64,000 nucleotides of DNA, taken from contig NZ_JAAKZW010000001.1 of the NCBI RefSeq assembly GCF_011044995.1, positions 124,001 to 188,000 of the forward strand. Direction: 5' to 3'. The notes below the pieces were generated by a model that did not search any database, was not told where the DNA came from, and worked only from the letters and a program-made list of their open reading frames with translations. The position numbers and the translations under genes are program-made. This DNA comes from Streptomyces mesophilus (GTDB lineage: Bacteria > Actinomycetota > Actinomycetes > Streptomycetales > Streptomycetaceae). Below are positions 41,450 through 51,440 of this stretch, piece after piece. Within the stretch, counting starts at the first letter, position 1. Every line of letters starts with the position of its first letter.

Positions 41450-44371
41450 ATGATGAGCGCCGTCAACCACCGAGGCCTGCGCCTCGCCACCGCCCTGGTC
41501 GCGGCCGGGCTGGCCATCACTGCCGCACCGCCGGCGCTGGCCGCCGACGACAACGGCCCGCTCACCCTCACCGAGGCCCAAGCCGACCGGCTGTCGCGCC
41601 ACGCGCAACTCGACGCCTACGGCGACGGGGCGAGCACCGATCCGCTGAAGTCCGCCGCCCAGGCCGAAGAGGCAGCGCCCGCGGACGCCGCATCCGAAGC
41701 GACCGGCGCCACCACCGACGCGGCCAAGTGGAAGCTCACCGAACGCTCAGCGCTGGAAGGCGTGCAGGGCATGGCCGCCACCGTCCCGGTCACCGGCACG
41801 GACGGCGACTACTTCGCCCTCCACTCGCTCGGCACTGTGCAGCGCCGCAGCTCGGACGGCAAGCAAGCGTGGATGCGCGACACCGCCTCCCTCTACCGGG
41901 ACTGGAAGGTCAGCCCGCTGCGGGTGTACCAGCGGGAGCCCTACCCCGCGCGCATCGTCATGGGCTTCAACGCGGTCAGCCCGTTCAGCGCCACGTCCGA
42001 CCAGGGCTGGGACACCGGTGACCTGACCGGCGACGGCGTGGCCGACATGGTCTTCACCGCAAGAGTGGGAGACCTCCCGTACCGTCCCTTCACCTCACCC
42101 GGCTCGTCGCTGCCCACCGGAACCTTCGTCACCGTGCTCGACGGAGCGACCGGCCGGACGCTGTGGTCGAAGCTGTACGCGGGCGCCTTCCAGGTCAAGC
42201 TCGTCGACGGAACGCTGATCGTTGCCGACTCGGCGTTCTACAACCTCAACTCGCCGGCCGACTCGAAGACCACGCTCCACGGGATCCGCTTCGCCTACGC
42301 CGACGGCAACCTGGCGCCCAGTCAGACCTGGACGCACGACGCCGGCACCTACACCGGAGTCTCATGGGGCAGCCTGGAACCGCTCGGCGACGGCCTGCTT
42401 GCCGCCTCCTGGAACCAGTCCCGGAGCTACAGCCCCGACAAGGAGGCGAGCGGCCACACCCTCGTAGTCGACACCCGCGACGGCAGCGTCAAGTGGTCGT
42501 CCAGCAACCGCCTCTACTCACGCCAGCTGCACTGGGACTCCGCCCGCGGCCGTCTCGTCGCTCTGGAGCAGTCGGACCCGGCCGACGGTGTCACGTACGA
42601 AATAACCTCCTACGCCCCGGCCGACGGCACCCGCACGGTCCTGGACACCCGTACCAACGCGCTGCCCCTCGCGATGACCTTGGGCACCATCAAGGGTGAC
42701 TCCCGACCCGAGTACGTCGTCAGCGAGTCCACGCTGGACACCAGCGCCCGGCTCTCCATGAACACCAACACGGTGCGCGCCCTGGACGGAGACCGCGCCG
42801 AACCTCTGTGGTCCCGCACCGTCAAGCGCGACGCGGACTCCACCAGTGACGTCGGCGCGGCCTGGGGTCTGCGGATCGCGGACGGCAAGGTCATCGCCTC
42901 GTACGTCGACGACCGGGGAAGCACTACCGCCGACAATCGCGCTGCCACCCGGTACGCACGGCTCGCCGTGCTCGCCGGCAACAGCGGCGCCGTCAAGTGG
43001 GAGCAGCGCGGCCTTGTCGCCTCGCAGGCCTTCGCGCAGCCGTACCGTCAGGGCGAGGACTGGTACCTGCGCACTGTGGACAGCAACCAGAACGTGCACG
43101 CGTACAGCATCGGCAGCGGCAAGCAGCACAAGCCGCTTCCCTTGCAAGGCCAGCTCTTCGCCGCGGCGTCGACCGACATCAACGGCGACAAGAAGCAGGA
43201 TCTGGTGGCCGGCGGCACCTCCGACGGACTCTTCGCCTATGACGGCCCGTCCCTGGTCGACGGAACACCGAAGCTCCTGTGGACCGCCGTGCTCCCCGGC
43301 CAGATCCACCAGGTGGTCAAGGCCGACACCAACGGCGACGGCCGCGACGAACTGATCGTCGCCGCCGACAGCGCCGCAGCCGTGGTCGACGCCCGCACCG
43401 GCAAGGTCCTCACCACCATCGACGGCATGGGCCAGTTCGTACGCAATGTCGCCGCAGCGGACCTTGACGGTGACGGCAGAGCCGAGATCGTCGTGGCCAC
43501 GGACAAGGTGCGGGTCTACCGGGGCACCGGGCAGCTGCTGTGGGAGTACGCCGCACCGGCCGAAGTGGGCGACGCGGTCTTCGCCGACGTCTCCGTCTCG
43601 GGCGGCAAGGTCCATGCCCAGTACCAGACCCGTGGCAAGTCCGCATCGTCCGCCGTCCCGGTCGGTGGCGTGGCACTGAACGGCAAGGACGGCTCGGTGG
43701 CCTGGTCCTTCGTCCCGGAACCGGGCACGGGTACGGACGGGAAGGTCTACGGCGTACCCCTGCGAGCGGGCACGTACGCCTCGCCCGGCATCCCGTACGC
43801 CGACGGACACGCGGTGGTGTACACGTACCTGACGCGGCGGGCCGACGGCACCGTGTACAACGGCCAGTTCGCGACGATGATCCAGATCCGCGACGGCCGG
43901 ACCGGTGAGCTGCTGCACGAGGCGATGGCCGGTGGCTTCGGGACGGCTTGGAAGTGGTTCACCGGGCCGCAGGGCCTGGTCCTGGCCGGCAACGCCAACT
44001 TCCGCACCTTCGCGGCGAACGGCCAGGACCACATCGTGTACACCTACGCCGACATCCGCAGCGGAGCCATCGCGGCGGGTCCGGACCAGCGGAGCGTCCT
44101 GGTCGCCGGCGGCGTTCAGACCGTCGACCCGTTCGACCCCTCGCTGCTCACCGACGGACCCAACTACCCGGTGCCCTCCGGCGGCGCGGTCATCGCCGGC
44201 GCCCAGGAGCTGTTCACCGGTGACCTCGACGGAGACGGCGTGGACGAGGTCGTCTCGCTCAACTTCGACGACTACGGCACCGACCGCACGTACGCACTCG
44301 TCGGTGGCTCCTACTCGCAGCCGTTCACCGCGATGCGCCGCCTGGTGACGCTGACCATCGACAAGCCGTGA
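41450..44371 (+). CDS. Secreted FG-GAP/VCBS repeat protein with calcium-binding loops
   Basis: A 973-residue protein with GAAGGG before tandem ATG codons at 41450 and 41453. A Sec signal peptide is clear: basic start, hydrophobic core ATALVAAGLAITAAPPALA, then ADDNG. At least five DxDGDG-type loops occur near residues 190, 577, 626, 671 and 925 (DLTGDGVAD, DINGDKKQD, DTNGDGRDE, DLDGDGRAE, DLDGDGVDE). This is as in FG-GAP beta-propellers, which bind calcium and often mediate extracellular binding. It also has PQQ-like strand patterns (DGATGRTLWSK). No catalytic domain is recognised. Function unknown beyond export. Confidence 0.85.
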   Translation: MMSAVNHRGLRLATALVAAGLAITAAPPALAADDNGPLTLTEAQADRLSRHAQLDAYGDGASTDPLKSAAQAEEAAPADAASEATGATTDAAKWKLTERSALEGVQGMAATVPVTGTDGDYFALHSLGTVQRRSSDGKQAWMRDTASLYRDWKVSPLRVYQREPYPARIVMGFNAVSPFSATSDQGWDTGDLTGDGVADMVFTARVGDLPYRPFTSPGSSLPTGTFVTVLDGATGRTLWSKLYAGAFQVKLVDGTLIVADSAFYNLNSPADSKTTLHGIRFAYADGNLAPSQTWTHDAGTYTGVSWGSLEPLGDGLLAASWNQSRSYSPDKEASGHTLVVDTRDGSVKWSSSNRLYSRQLHWDSARGRLVALEQSDPADGVTYEITSYAPADGTRTVLDTRTNALPLAMTLGTIKGDSRPEYVVSESTLDTSARLSMNTNTVRALDGDRAEPLWSRTVKRDADSTSDVGAAWGLRIADGKVIASYVDDRGSTTADNRAATRYARLAVLAGNSGAVKWEQRGLVASQAFAQPYRQGEDWYLRTVDSNQNVHAYSIGSGKQHKPLPLQGQLFAAASTDINGDKKQDLVAGGTSDGLFAYDGPSLVDGTPKLLWTAVLPGQIHQVVKADTNGDGRDELIVAADSAAAVVDARTGKVLTTIDGMGQFVRNVAAADLDGDGRAEIVVATDKVRVYRGTGQLLWEYAAPAEVGDAVFADVSVSGGKVHAQYQTRGKSASSAVPVGGVALNGKDGSVAWSFVPEPGTGTDGKVYGVPLRAGTYASPGIPYADGHAVVYTYLTRRADGTVYNGQFATMIQIRDGRTGELLHEAMAGGFGTAWKWFTGPQGLVLAGNANFRTFAANGQDHIVYTYADIRSGAIAAGPDQRSVLVAGGVQTVDPFDPSLLTDGPNYPVPSGGAVIAGAQELFTGDLDGDGVDEVVSLNFDDYGTDRTYALVGGSYSQPFTAMRRLVTLTIDKP

Positions 44372-44387
44372 GCCCAGCGGATCGCTG

Positions 44388-44437
44388 AGCGGGGGTCCCT
44401 GAGTGTCGCCTTGGCGCGGTACACGGGGACCCCCGCT
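44388..44437 (+). terminator. Terminator hairpin after the FG-GAP protein gene
   Basis: AGCGGGGGTCCC (44388-44399) is the exact complement of GGGACCCCCGCT (44426-44437). It lies upstream of the likely start of the next gene and overlaps a rejected GTG start at 44403. Confidence 0.72.
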
Positions 44438-44474
44438 TACCTGCATGCTGCACACAGTTACAGTGACTGCCCAC

Positions 44475-47400
44475 ATGACCAGGGAAGACACCCCACCAGA
44501 AAGCCACGCCGCCACTCCGCCTCTGCTTCGACTGCAGCTTCTGGGCGGATTCAGGGCCTCGCGCGAGGGTGGTCCTCCCGTGCCCGAACGCTGGCCGCGG
44601 CCCAGTGCACGCACCCTGGTGAAGCTGCTCGCCGTCGCCCCCGGCCACCGGCTGCACCGGGTGCAGGTGATGGACGTCTGCTGGCCGGACGCCGACCGCC
44701 ACTCCGCGCTCCGCAGCCTTCGGGTGGCCCTGCACGCCGCCCGCCGGGCCTTGGAGCCGGAACTCGCGGCGCGCACGGCCTCCTCGTATCTGACGACCGA
44801 CGGCCCGCTGCTGTGGCTGGAGCCGGACACCGTACGGGTCGACGTGGATGAGACGGAAAGACTTGCCGTCGCTGCCTTGGCGGACGGCGGCATCGAGCAA
44901 CTGCCCCAGGCGCTGGCCGCCTTCACCGGCGAGCTGCTGCCCGAGGACCAGTACGCTCCCTGGGCCCGGCAGCGCAGAAGGCAGCTCGTCGAACTGCGCA
45001 CCCGATTGCGGCTGGCCACTGCCTCGGCGCAGCTCGCCGACGGTCTGGCCGAGGACGCAGCCGCGATGGCGCAGGCCGTCCTCGACGACGCTCCCGCGGA
45101 CGAACGGGCCCATCAGCTGCTGATGAACGCCTACCTGCTCCAGGGCCTGCCCCGGCAGGCAGTCCGCCAGTTCCACCGGTGCCGGGAACAGCTCGACGCG
45201 GAGCTGGGCATACGTCCGGGTCCGGACACCGAGCGACTCCATCTCCTGGCCCTCGGCGCTCCCGGCGGAGGCAGTGTCCCCTCCCCCGGCTCCGCCCTGC
45301 CTCCCGCGCTCCGCGTCCCCCCGTCCGTGCCGCTGCACGGCCGCGACAAGGTGCTCGCCGAACTCCTCGGCCCCGACGCGCCGCCCGTCCAACTGCTCGG
45401 CGGCGAAGCCGGTCTGGGCAAGACACGGCTGGTGACGGAGGTGGCTCGGCGGGCGGCGGCCGAGGGCGCCCTGGTGCTGTGGGGCGCCGGCCACGATGCC
45501 GAAGGACGTACGCCATACGGCGCCTTCGTGGAAGCACTTGACGGCTGGCTGGCCGACCGCCCGGCCTCCGACCGGGCCCGGATCGGCGCCGAGTACCCGG
45601 AATTGTCGGCGCTGCTGCCGTCCCTTGGCCGAGCGAACACGGACGCGGCGCGCAGTCCCGAGGAGGAGCGGGACCGGCTGTTCGCCGCGACCGCCGCGCT
45701 GTTGCGCGATCTCGCGGCGACGGCCCCCGTACTGCTGGTTCTCGACGATCTGCACGCAGCCGACGCCGGCTCCTTCCAACTGCTCAGCCATCTCGCGCGG
45801 CGCGCCGCCGCACTCCGTCCCGACCGGTGCCGCGTACTGGTCACCTACCGCACCGATGAGCTCGGCGAGGACGACCCTCGACGGGCCACCTTCCCCACAC
45901 TGGAGCGCGCGGAGCTGGCCCGGCACGTGCCCCTCGAGCGGCTCGACCGAGCCGCATGCCTGGCGCTTGCAGCCTCAGTGCTGGACCTGCCCGCCGGGAC
46001 GGCGACCTTGCAGCAGATCTGGGAACTTTCGCTGGGCAATCCCCTGTTCACCTTGGAACTCGCCAGGGAACTCGGCGAGCAAGGCACGCATGACAAGAGC
46101 TTCCAAACGCCGCGCGGCGTGCGGCAGTTGGTGGCGGCACGGCTCGCACGGCTGGCGCCGGCCGCGCGCCGGGTGGTGGAGGTGGTGGCCGTAACCGGCG
46201 GCCACGCCGCTCTGTTCGAGGTGCTGGACGTGGCGGCGTCGACTGCGAGCCCGCGCACATCGATCGCGGAGATCACGGCCGGAGCGGATGCCGCCGTCGC
46301 CGCATCCGTGCTCGCCGAGCGAGCGGTCGTGGTCGACGGTCGCGCCGTGCCCGGGCTCGCCTTCCGCCACCCGCTCGTCAGGTTGACCTGCTACGAACAG
46401 CTCTCCACCGCCCGGCGCCGGTTGCTGCATTCCGCATACGCCGATGCGGTACGGCGTCGCAGCCCGGACGCGATCGACACGCTCGCCGCCCATCTGGGGC
46501 GCGCCTCCGACCCACGCGCAACCGGCTATCTGCGCCAGGCCGCCGAGCGCGCCGCCGCCCTGTGCGCGAACGACACCGCCGACCAGTACTACGCCGAACT
46601 CACGTCTCTGCTCGACGGACTGGCCGCGGACGCCGCCTGGGCCCGTATCGACCGCAGCGCCGTGCTGCAGCGCATGGGCCGCTATGAGGATGCAGCCCGC
46701 ATACTGCGGGAGGCGATGGAGGACCTGCGGCGACGCAGCGACGCAGACGGTCTGGTGCTGGCGGCCGGCCGCCTCGCTGACGTACTGGCCGATACGCGCG
46801 GCGCGCAGCAGGCACTGGCTCTGCTCGAGGAGCATCCGCCGCACCCCGACACCTCCCCGCGGGCCGTGACAACCCATCACACCAGCCGTGCCTTGAACTG
46901 CCTTGTCGTCGGCCGCTATCCGGAGGCCGTCGCCGCGGCCCGGTCGGCGGCTGCGACGGCCGAGCATGTCACCGGGGTTCAGCGCCTGGGTCTCCTGGCA
47001 CGCGCCCTGACCCTGCAGGCGATCGGGCTCGCCCTGGACGGCAGGTTCGCCGAGGCGGGCCGCACGGCCGATGAGGCGCTGCCGCACGCGACAGCCTTCG
47101 GCGAACCCCGCCTGCTGGGCGCAGCACTCTCCGTCCAGCGCGAGCAGGCACGTCGGTCCGGACGCCTGCGGGAAGCCGTCGAGACCGGCTACCGGGCCCT
47201 GGCGCTGGCCGAACGCGCCGGTGCCCCGGCAGGGATCGCCTTCGAACGTGCCAACCTCGCCGAACTCCACCTTCTGCTCGAGGAACAGGACAAGGCGTCG
47301 GAGCACGCTCGGCTCGCGATGCGGTCGGCGGCTGCGGAGGCCGACTGGTCTCTGCCGTATGCCCTGCTCGCACAGGCACGGGTGACGATGCGTACGCGCG

Positions 47401-47834
47401 GAGGTGATCCGGACGAACTCCTTGAGGACGCGTTGCGGGCCGCACGGGAACACATCGACAGCCAGGCCCAGCACGAGGTGCTCACCGCGCGAGCCGAGTG
47501 GCAGATACGGGCGGGTCGGCCGGAGGCGGCCCTCGCGCTGCTGGACGAGATCGCCGGTGGCGGTGCGGCGCACATCGTCGCCTGGGCCCACCTCGCCGCG
47601 GGACGAGCACACCTGGCCGCCGAACTGGCGGCGAACGAGGCAGCCCGCGCCGAGGCAGCGGGCGAACGCCTCACGGAGGTCGGGGCCCGTACGGTGCAAG
47701 GCGCGGCTCTGGCGGCACTGCGCAATACCCCGGAATCGGCGCGGTGCTTCGCGGCGGCCAGCACGCAAGCCGCCCTGCTGCCCTATCCCGCCGGGCTGCG
47801 CGACATCGAGCTCGCCCAGTCACGGACCTGGTGA
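44475..47834 (+). CDS. Large SARP/AfsR-type regulator: OmpR-like DNA-binding and BTAD domains, AAA ATPase, TPR-like C-terminus
   Basis: About 1119 residues from the ATG at 44475; starts at 44445 or 44463 are possible because no strong ribosome-binding site is present. The N-terminal 240 residues are a winged-helix plus bacterial transcriptional activation domain (RTLVKLLAVAPGHRLHRVQVMDVCWP; AYLLQGLPRQAVRQFHRCREQLDAELGIRP). An ATPase follows, with Walker A GGEAGLGKTR near 310 and Walker B VLLVLDDLHAAD near 420. The rest is helical repeat sequence. It ends without a LuxR helix-turn-helix, so DNA binding is N-terminal. Such proteins activate secondary-metabolite or developmental genes in Streptomyces. 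No biosynthetic cluster is visible nearby, so the target is unknown. Confidence 0.87.
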   Translation: MTREDTPPESHAATPPLLRLQLLGGFRASREGGPPVPERWPRPSARTLVKLLAVAPGHRLHRVQVMDVCWPDADRHSALRSLRVALHAARRALEPELAARTASSYLTTDGPLLWLEPDTVRVDVDETERLAVAALADGGIEQLPQALAAFTGELLPEDQYAPWARQRRRQLVELRTRLRLATASAQLADGLAEDAAAMAQAVLDDAPADERAHQLLMNAYLLQGLPRQAVRQFHRCREQLDAELGIRPGPDTERLHLLALGAPGGGSVPSPGSALPPALRVPPSVPLHGRDKVLAELLGPDAPPVQLLGGEAGLGKTRLVTEVARRAAAEGALVLWGAGHDAEGRTPYGAFVEALDGWLADRPASDRARIGAEYPELSALLPSLGRANTDAARSPEEERDRLFAATAALLRDLAATAPVLLVLDDLHAADAGSFQLLSHLARRAAALRPDRCRVLVTYRTDELGEDDPRRATFPTLERAELARHVPLERLDRAACLALAASVLDLPAGTATLQQIWELSLGNPLFTLELARELGEQGTHDKSFQTPRGVRQLVAARLARLAPAARRVVEVVAVTGGHAALFEVLDVAASTASPRTSIAEITAGADAAVAASVLAERAVVVDGRAVPGLAFRHPLVRLTCYEQLSTARRRLLHSAYADAVRRRSPDAIDTLAAHLGRASDPRATGYLRQAAERAAALCANDTADQYYAELTSLLDGLAADAAWARIDRSAVLQRMGRYEDAARILREAMEDLRRRSDADGLVLAAGRLADVLADTRGAQQALALLEEHPPHPDTSPRAVTTHHTSRALNCLVVGRYPEAVAAARSAAATAEHVTGVQRLGLLARALTLQAIGLALDGRFAEAGRTADEALPHATAFGEPRLLGAALSVQREQARRSGRLREAVETGYRALALAERAGAPAGIAFERANLAELHLLLEEQDKASEHARLAMRSAAAEADWSLPYALLAQARVTMRTRGGDPDELLEDALRAAREHIDSQAQHEVLTARAEWQIRAGRPEAALALLDEIAGGGAAHIVAWAHLAAGRAHLAAELAANEAARAEAAGERLTEVGARTVQGAALAALRNTPESARCFAAASTQAALLPYPAGLRDIELAQSRTW

Positions 47835-47858
47835 CACCCGCGCGGTCAGGATGCAAAC

Positions 47859-47892
47859 GGCCCTCCCGCGCAAGGTGAGTTGCGGGAGGGCC
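47859..47892. terminator. Bidirectional terminator between SARP regulator and lipoprotein genes
   Basis: GGCCCTCCCGC (47859-47869) and GCGGGAGGGCC (47882-47892) are exact complements around a 12-base loop. Confidence 0.77.
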
Positions 47893-47967
47893 ATTCGGCA
47901 CAGGCGGCCCGCAGGCGTGGGCGCCGGCGCCCTGTCCCCTGTCCGTTTCACGAGCCGACGTGAAGCG

Positions 47968-48399
47968 CTACGGGCACTTCAGTTCAGTGGACGCCGCCGC
48001 CGTGGTCTCGGCGAGCTTGTCGATCTGCGGCTTCAGCTCGGTGAGCGCGTCCTTGCCGGTGGCGTCGCCCGGCACGTCCTCGTACGCGGACTTGAGGTCG
48101 TCCGCGGCGCCCTTCACGGCATCCCGCTTGGCGGAGGTGAGGTCGCCGAGGCTGTCCTTCACCTTGTCCCAGTCGTCCTGGACCTTCTGGTTGGCTTCCT
48201 TCAGCTGGTCCTTGGTGGCGGACGCGGCGTCGAGGTTCTTCAGGGCGGCAGTGTCGGACTTGAGCGCCGCGAGATTCGTGCAGGTCTCACCGGCCGCCTT
48301 CGTGGCCTCGTCCTTCGGAGAGCTGTCGTCATCGGAGCACGCGACGAGGGAGAAAGCCAGGGCGGCCACGACCGCGCCGGTCGTCAGGAGACGCTTCAT
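47968..48399 (-). CDS. Small lipoprotein with helical, coiled-coil-like body
   Basis: 143 residues from the ATG at 48399, with AAAGG nine bases upstream. A lipoprotein signal MKRLLTTGAVVAALAFSLVAC ends with a lipobox (LVAC), so Cys21 would be lipidated and the protein held on the outer face of the membrane. The mature part is charged, rich in Lys, Asp and Ala, with heptad-like spacing (DQLKEANQKVQDDWDKVKDSL). Only two further cysteines are present (ETCTN and the terminal KCP), a possible disulfide. The 270-base gap upstream (48400-48669) shows nothing else distinct. Function unknown. Confidence 0.8.
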   Translation of the reverse strand: MKRLLTTGAVVAALAFSLVACSDDDSSPKDEATKAAGETCTNLAALKSDTAALKNLDAASATKDQLKEANQKVQDDWDKVKDSLGDLTSAKRDAVKGAADDLKSAYEDVPGDATGKDALTELKPQIDKLAETTAAASTELKCP

Positions 48400-48669
48400 G
48401 AAGTGGTGCCTTTCCGTGAACGCCCGCGCCAACGGTCGGGACGTATGCGAGCAAACTTTCACAAACTGGGGTAGATCGCATCCAGGGCGGAAACGGCTCC
48501 ACTGCCATGCCCTCCCGCACGCCCGGTTGAGGGTGCACAGACGAAGTCCCGGTTGCACAGGCGATATGGCGACCGGATAGTTGCGGCATCCGGAGGATCT
48601 CGTTCCGCAGGGGTGGACATGGCTCGTACAACCGCTTCCCCCGCACTCGGACGGCGGTGACCCGACGTC

Positions 48670-49620
48670 ATGGAGATGCTCCGCGTACGCCTGGCCGGCC
48701 CCCCGGAGCTCGTCGGCCGACTGGCCGAGACGCTGCACGACGACCCCTACGCCTTCGACTTGGCTGTTCAGCGCGCCACGGGGGCGACTCAGACGGACGA
48801 CGTCGTCGAGTGTCATGTCCTCGCCGGTGCGGCGAACCAACTGCTGCGCGAGCTGCGAGCGCTGGGCGCCGGCGACCGGGTCTCCCTCACCGTGGAGCCG
48901 GTGGCGCTCGCCTCCTCGGCCACCGCGGAGCAGGCGGAGCGGCGGCTGCTCGGGCCTCTGGCCAGAGCACCGGTCTGGGAGCTGGTCCGGGCCCGGATCC
49001 ACGCCGACGGCATCTATCGGCCGAGCTTCTACTTGCTGCTTGTCGCGGCAGGCGTCATCGGGGCCGTCGGGATTCTCACCAACTCACAGATCCTCGTCGT
49101 CGGCGCGATGGTCGTGGGCCCCGAATACGGAGCCATCGCGAACATCGCCCTGGGCCTGAACCGATGGGACCCGCATCGCGTCGGCCGGGCGGTACGCGCC
49201 CTGGTGATCGGTTTCGCCCTGGCCGTCGCGGCGACGTTCGCCTTCGCCGCCCTGGTCCGGGCGTTCGACCTGCAGCCGCTCGCGTACGAGAACGGCGTGC
49301 GGCCCGTGTCGCACATGGTCGGTACGCCGAACTTCTACTCCTTGGTGGTTGCCGTTGCCGCCGGCGTCGTGGGTGTCGTGTCCCTGACGCTCGACCGTTC
49401 GGCCACCCTGCTCGGCGTGTTCATCTCCGCCACCACCATCCCGGCGGCCGCGGACATGGGGGTGGCCTGGGCGTTCGGCAGCTGGGACGAAGGGCTCGCC
49501 TCAGCCGGTCAGTTGGGGCTCAATCTGCTGGTCCTCATCGTGGCCGGAGCCCTGACCCTGTTCGCCCAGCAACGTATCTGGCGTCGTATCCGGGAGCGCC
49601 CCGCGGACGTCACGGGGTGA
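48670..49620 (+). CDS. DUF389 family membrane protein
   Basis: A 316-residue protein. The first 100 residues are soluble and ACT-like in pattern. Then come about six hydrophobic segments beginning SFYLLLVAAGVIGAVGILTNSQ, with the family signature ILVVGAMVVGPEYGAIANIALGL. The short C-terminus is basic. The family's role is not established; some members are called hydrophobic transport-like proteins. It converges on the SulP gene with 50 bases between. The start at 48670 has a second ATG two codons later. Confidence 0.8.
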   Translation: MEMLRVRLAGPPELVGRLAETLHDDPYAFDLAVQRATGATQTDDVVECHVLAGAANQLLRELRALGAGDRVSLTVEPVALASSATAEQAERRLLGPLARAPVWELVRARIHADGIYRPSFYLLLVAAGVIGAVGILTNSQILVVGAMVVGPEYGAIANIALGLNRWDPHRVGRAVRALVIGFALAVAATFAFAALVRAFDLQPLAYENGVRPVSHMVGTPNFYSLVVAVAAGVVGVVSLTLDRSATLLGVFISATTIPAAADMGVAWAFGSWDEGLASAGQLGLNLLVLIVAGALTLFAQQRIWRRIRERPADVTG

Positions 49621-49670
49621 GGGCCGGCCGCGGCACGGACATCATCCCGGCATGCGCCCCACGGCGCTTG

Positions 49671-51350
49671 TCAGTCCATCGCGGCGGCGACTGCCTCGGC
49701 GACCGTGCGGTGTACGCGTTCCGGACCGAGGTGTGCCGCGAGCGGATGCCGTTGCAGCGACCGGTCGGCGTGCGCGCGGATATGCGCCAGATGCAGCGTG
49801 ATGCCGTCGCGTTCCAGCTCCTCGCGCAGCTCTTCCAGGGCGTCGAGCACGGGAACCCCGAGATGAAAGGTGGCCGTGATGTCCAGAACGACGGCGCTCG
49901 GCTGAGGCTGTGAGGCAAGGACCAGATCACGTACGGCGAGCTTGACGCGCGCCGCATTGCCGAAAAAGAGCCCGCCGTCGGGCCGTACGGCCAATACGCC
50001 GGACACGGTGCTGGCCTGCTCGTGCAAGGCGGTGTCGACGTACACGTCGGTGCCGGCAAGCCGGCCGATGACAGCCACGTGCGGCTTGCTGGCGGCAGCG
50101 ATGAACAGCACCAGCGACAAGGCGACCGCGAGCAGCAGGCCGGGCAGCAGGTCGAAGAGCAGCACGCCGAAGAGAGCGGTGAGCGCGACCCAGAGGTTGG
50201 GCTTGTCGAGTGCGGCGTACCGGCGCAGCTCCCCGACCCGGAGGAAGCCCCGAACGGCGACGATGACGATGGCGCCGAGCACCGGCTCGGGCAGGTCGGT
50301 GAAGAGCGGGGTGAGGAACGCACCGGTCACGAGCACGAGCCCGGCGGCGATCAGCGACGTCATCGGGGTACGGCCGCCGGCAGCGGTGGCGGCGGCACTG
50401 CGCGAGGCGCTGCCGGAGACCACGAAGCCGCGGACCAGGCCCACCGCGATGTTCGCGACGCCGACGGCCTTCATCTCCCGGTCGGCGTCGATCTCCTGAC
50501 CGTGCTCACGGGCGAGCCGTCCGCCGATGCTGTACGCCTCCGCGAAGACGACCAGGGCGACGCCCAGCGCCCCGCCGAGCAGCTTCAGCCAGTCCTCGGC
50601 GGGGATGTCGGGCAAGTGAAGTGCAGGCACGGCGGAGGGGATCTTCCCGACGATCTCGACCCCGTGGTCCTTCAACCCCAGGACGGCCGAGACCACAAGA
50701 CCCAGGACGAGGACGACAAGCGAGGCCGGCAGTCTGGGGAGCCACCGTTCGAGGGCGAACAGGAGAACAAGCGCCGACGCGCCGACCGCGAGGGTGGCCA
50801 TCGACCAGTCGGGGGCCTTGCTCAGCACCGCCCAGGTTCGTTCGAAGAAGTTGCCGTCGCCACTGGAGACGCCGACGAGCTTGGCCGCCTGCCGCACGAT
50901 GATGGTGAGCGCCATGCCGAACAGGAAGCCGACCAGAGCCGATTCGGCCAGGAAGTTCGTCAGGAAGCCGAGCCGCGCGAACCCCGCGACCAGCAGCACC
51001 GCACCGACGATGACCGCGACCGCCGCGGACAGTCCGACGGCCTGACCGGGATCGCTGCTGACATCGCCGACGGCGGAGGCGGACAGCACGGCGGCGGCGG
51101 AGGTGGCACCGACGATGAGGAAGTTGGAGCGGCCCAGGAGGGCGTAGGCGAGCAATGCCACGGGAGCGGCGTAGAAGGCGTTCTGCGGCGGCACACCGGC
51201 GATCTGCGCGTACGCCACGCACTCCGGCACGATGAGCGCCCAGGCGGTGAGCGCGGCCAGGGAGTCGCCGCGCAGCAGGCGCTTCCGGTAGCCGGGCAGC
51301 CAGCCGGCCACGGGCCGCGCCGCACGCGGCCGAGGTGTCGGTGTCGTCAT
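49671..51350 (-). CDS. SulP-family inorganic anion transporter with STAS domain
   Basis: A 559-residue protein. The SulP signature AALTAWALIVPECVAYAQIAGVPPQNAFYAA begins near residue 34 (as shorter matches), followed by about 10-12 hydrophobic segments. FGVLLFDLLPGLLLAVALSLVLF is the last membrane part. Residues from about 430 form a cytoplasmic STAS domain (PSAVVLDITATFHLGVPVLDALEELREEL). Family members carry sulfate, bicarbonate or other anions. A link to sulfate released by the alkylsulfatases is possible but not shown by gene order. Confidence 0.88.
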   Translation of the reverse strand: MTTPTPRPRAARPVAGWLPGYRKRLLRGDSLAALTAWALIVPECVAYAQIAGVPPQNAFYAAPVALLAYALLGRSNFLIVGATSAAAVLSASAVGDVSSDPGQAVGLSAAVAVIVGAVLLVAGFARLGFLTNFLAESALVGFLFGMALTIIVRQAAKLVGVSSGDGNFFERTWAVLSKAPDWSMATLAVGASALVLLFALERWLPRLPASLVVLVLGLVVSAVLGLKDHGVEIVGKIPSAVPALHLPDIPAEDWLKLLGGALGVALVVFAEAYSIGGRLAREHGQEIDADREMKAVGVANIAVGLVRGFVVSGSASRSAAATAAGGRTPMTSLIAAGLVLVTGAFLTPLFTDLPEPVLGAIVIVAVRGFLRVGELRRYAALDKPNLWVALTALFGVLLFDLLPGLLLAVALSLVLFIAAASKPHVAVIGRLAGTDVYVDTALHEQASTVSGVLAVRPDGGLFFGNAARVKLAVRDLVLASQPQPSAVVLDITATFHLGVPVLDALEELREELERDGITLHLAHIRAHADRSLQRHPLAAHLGPERVHRTVAEAVAAAMD

Positions 51351-51440
51351 GCGTCTGCGTCACCCATGCCGAGCACTCCTCGCGCCGCGTGCGGAACCCG
51401 ATCGTCCGCCAGCGGTGGGAGCCCCGCAACTCGGCTGCAG

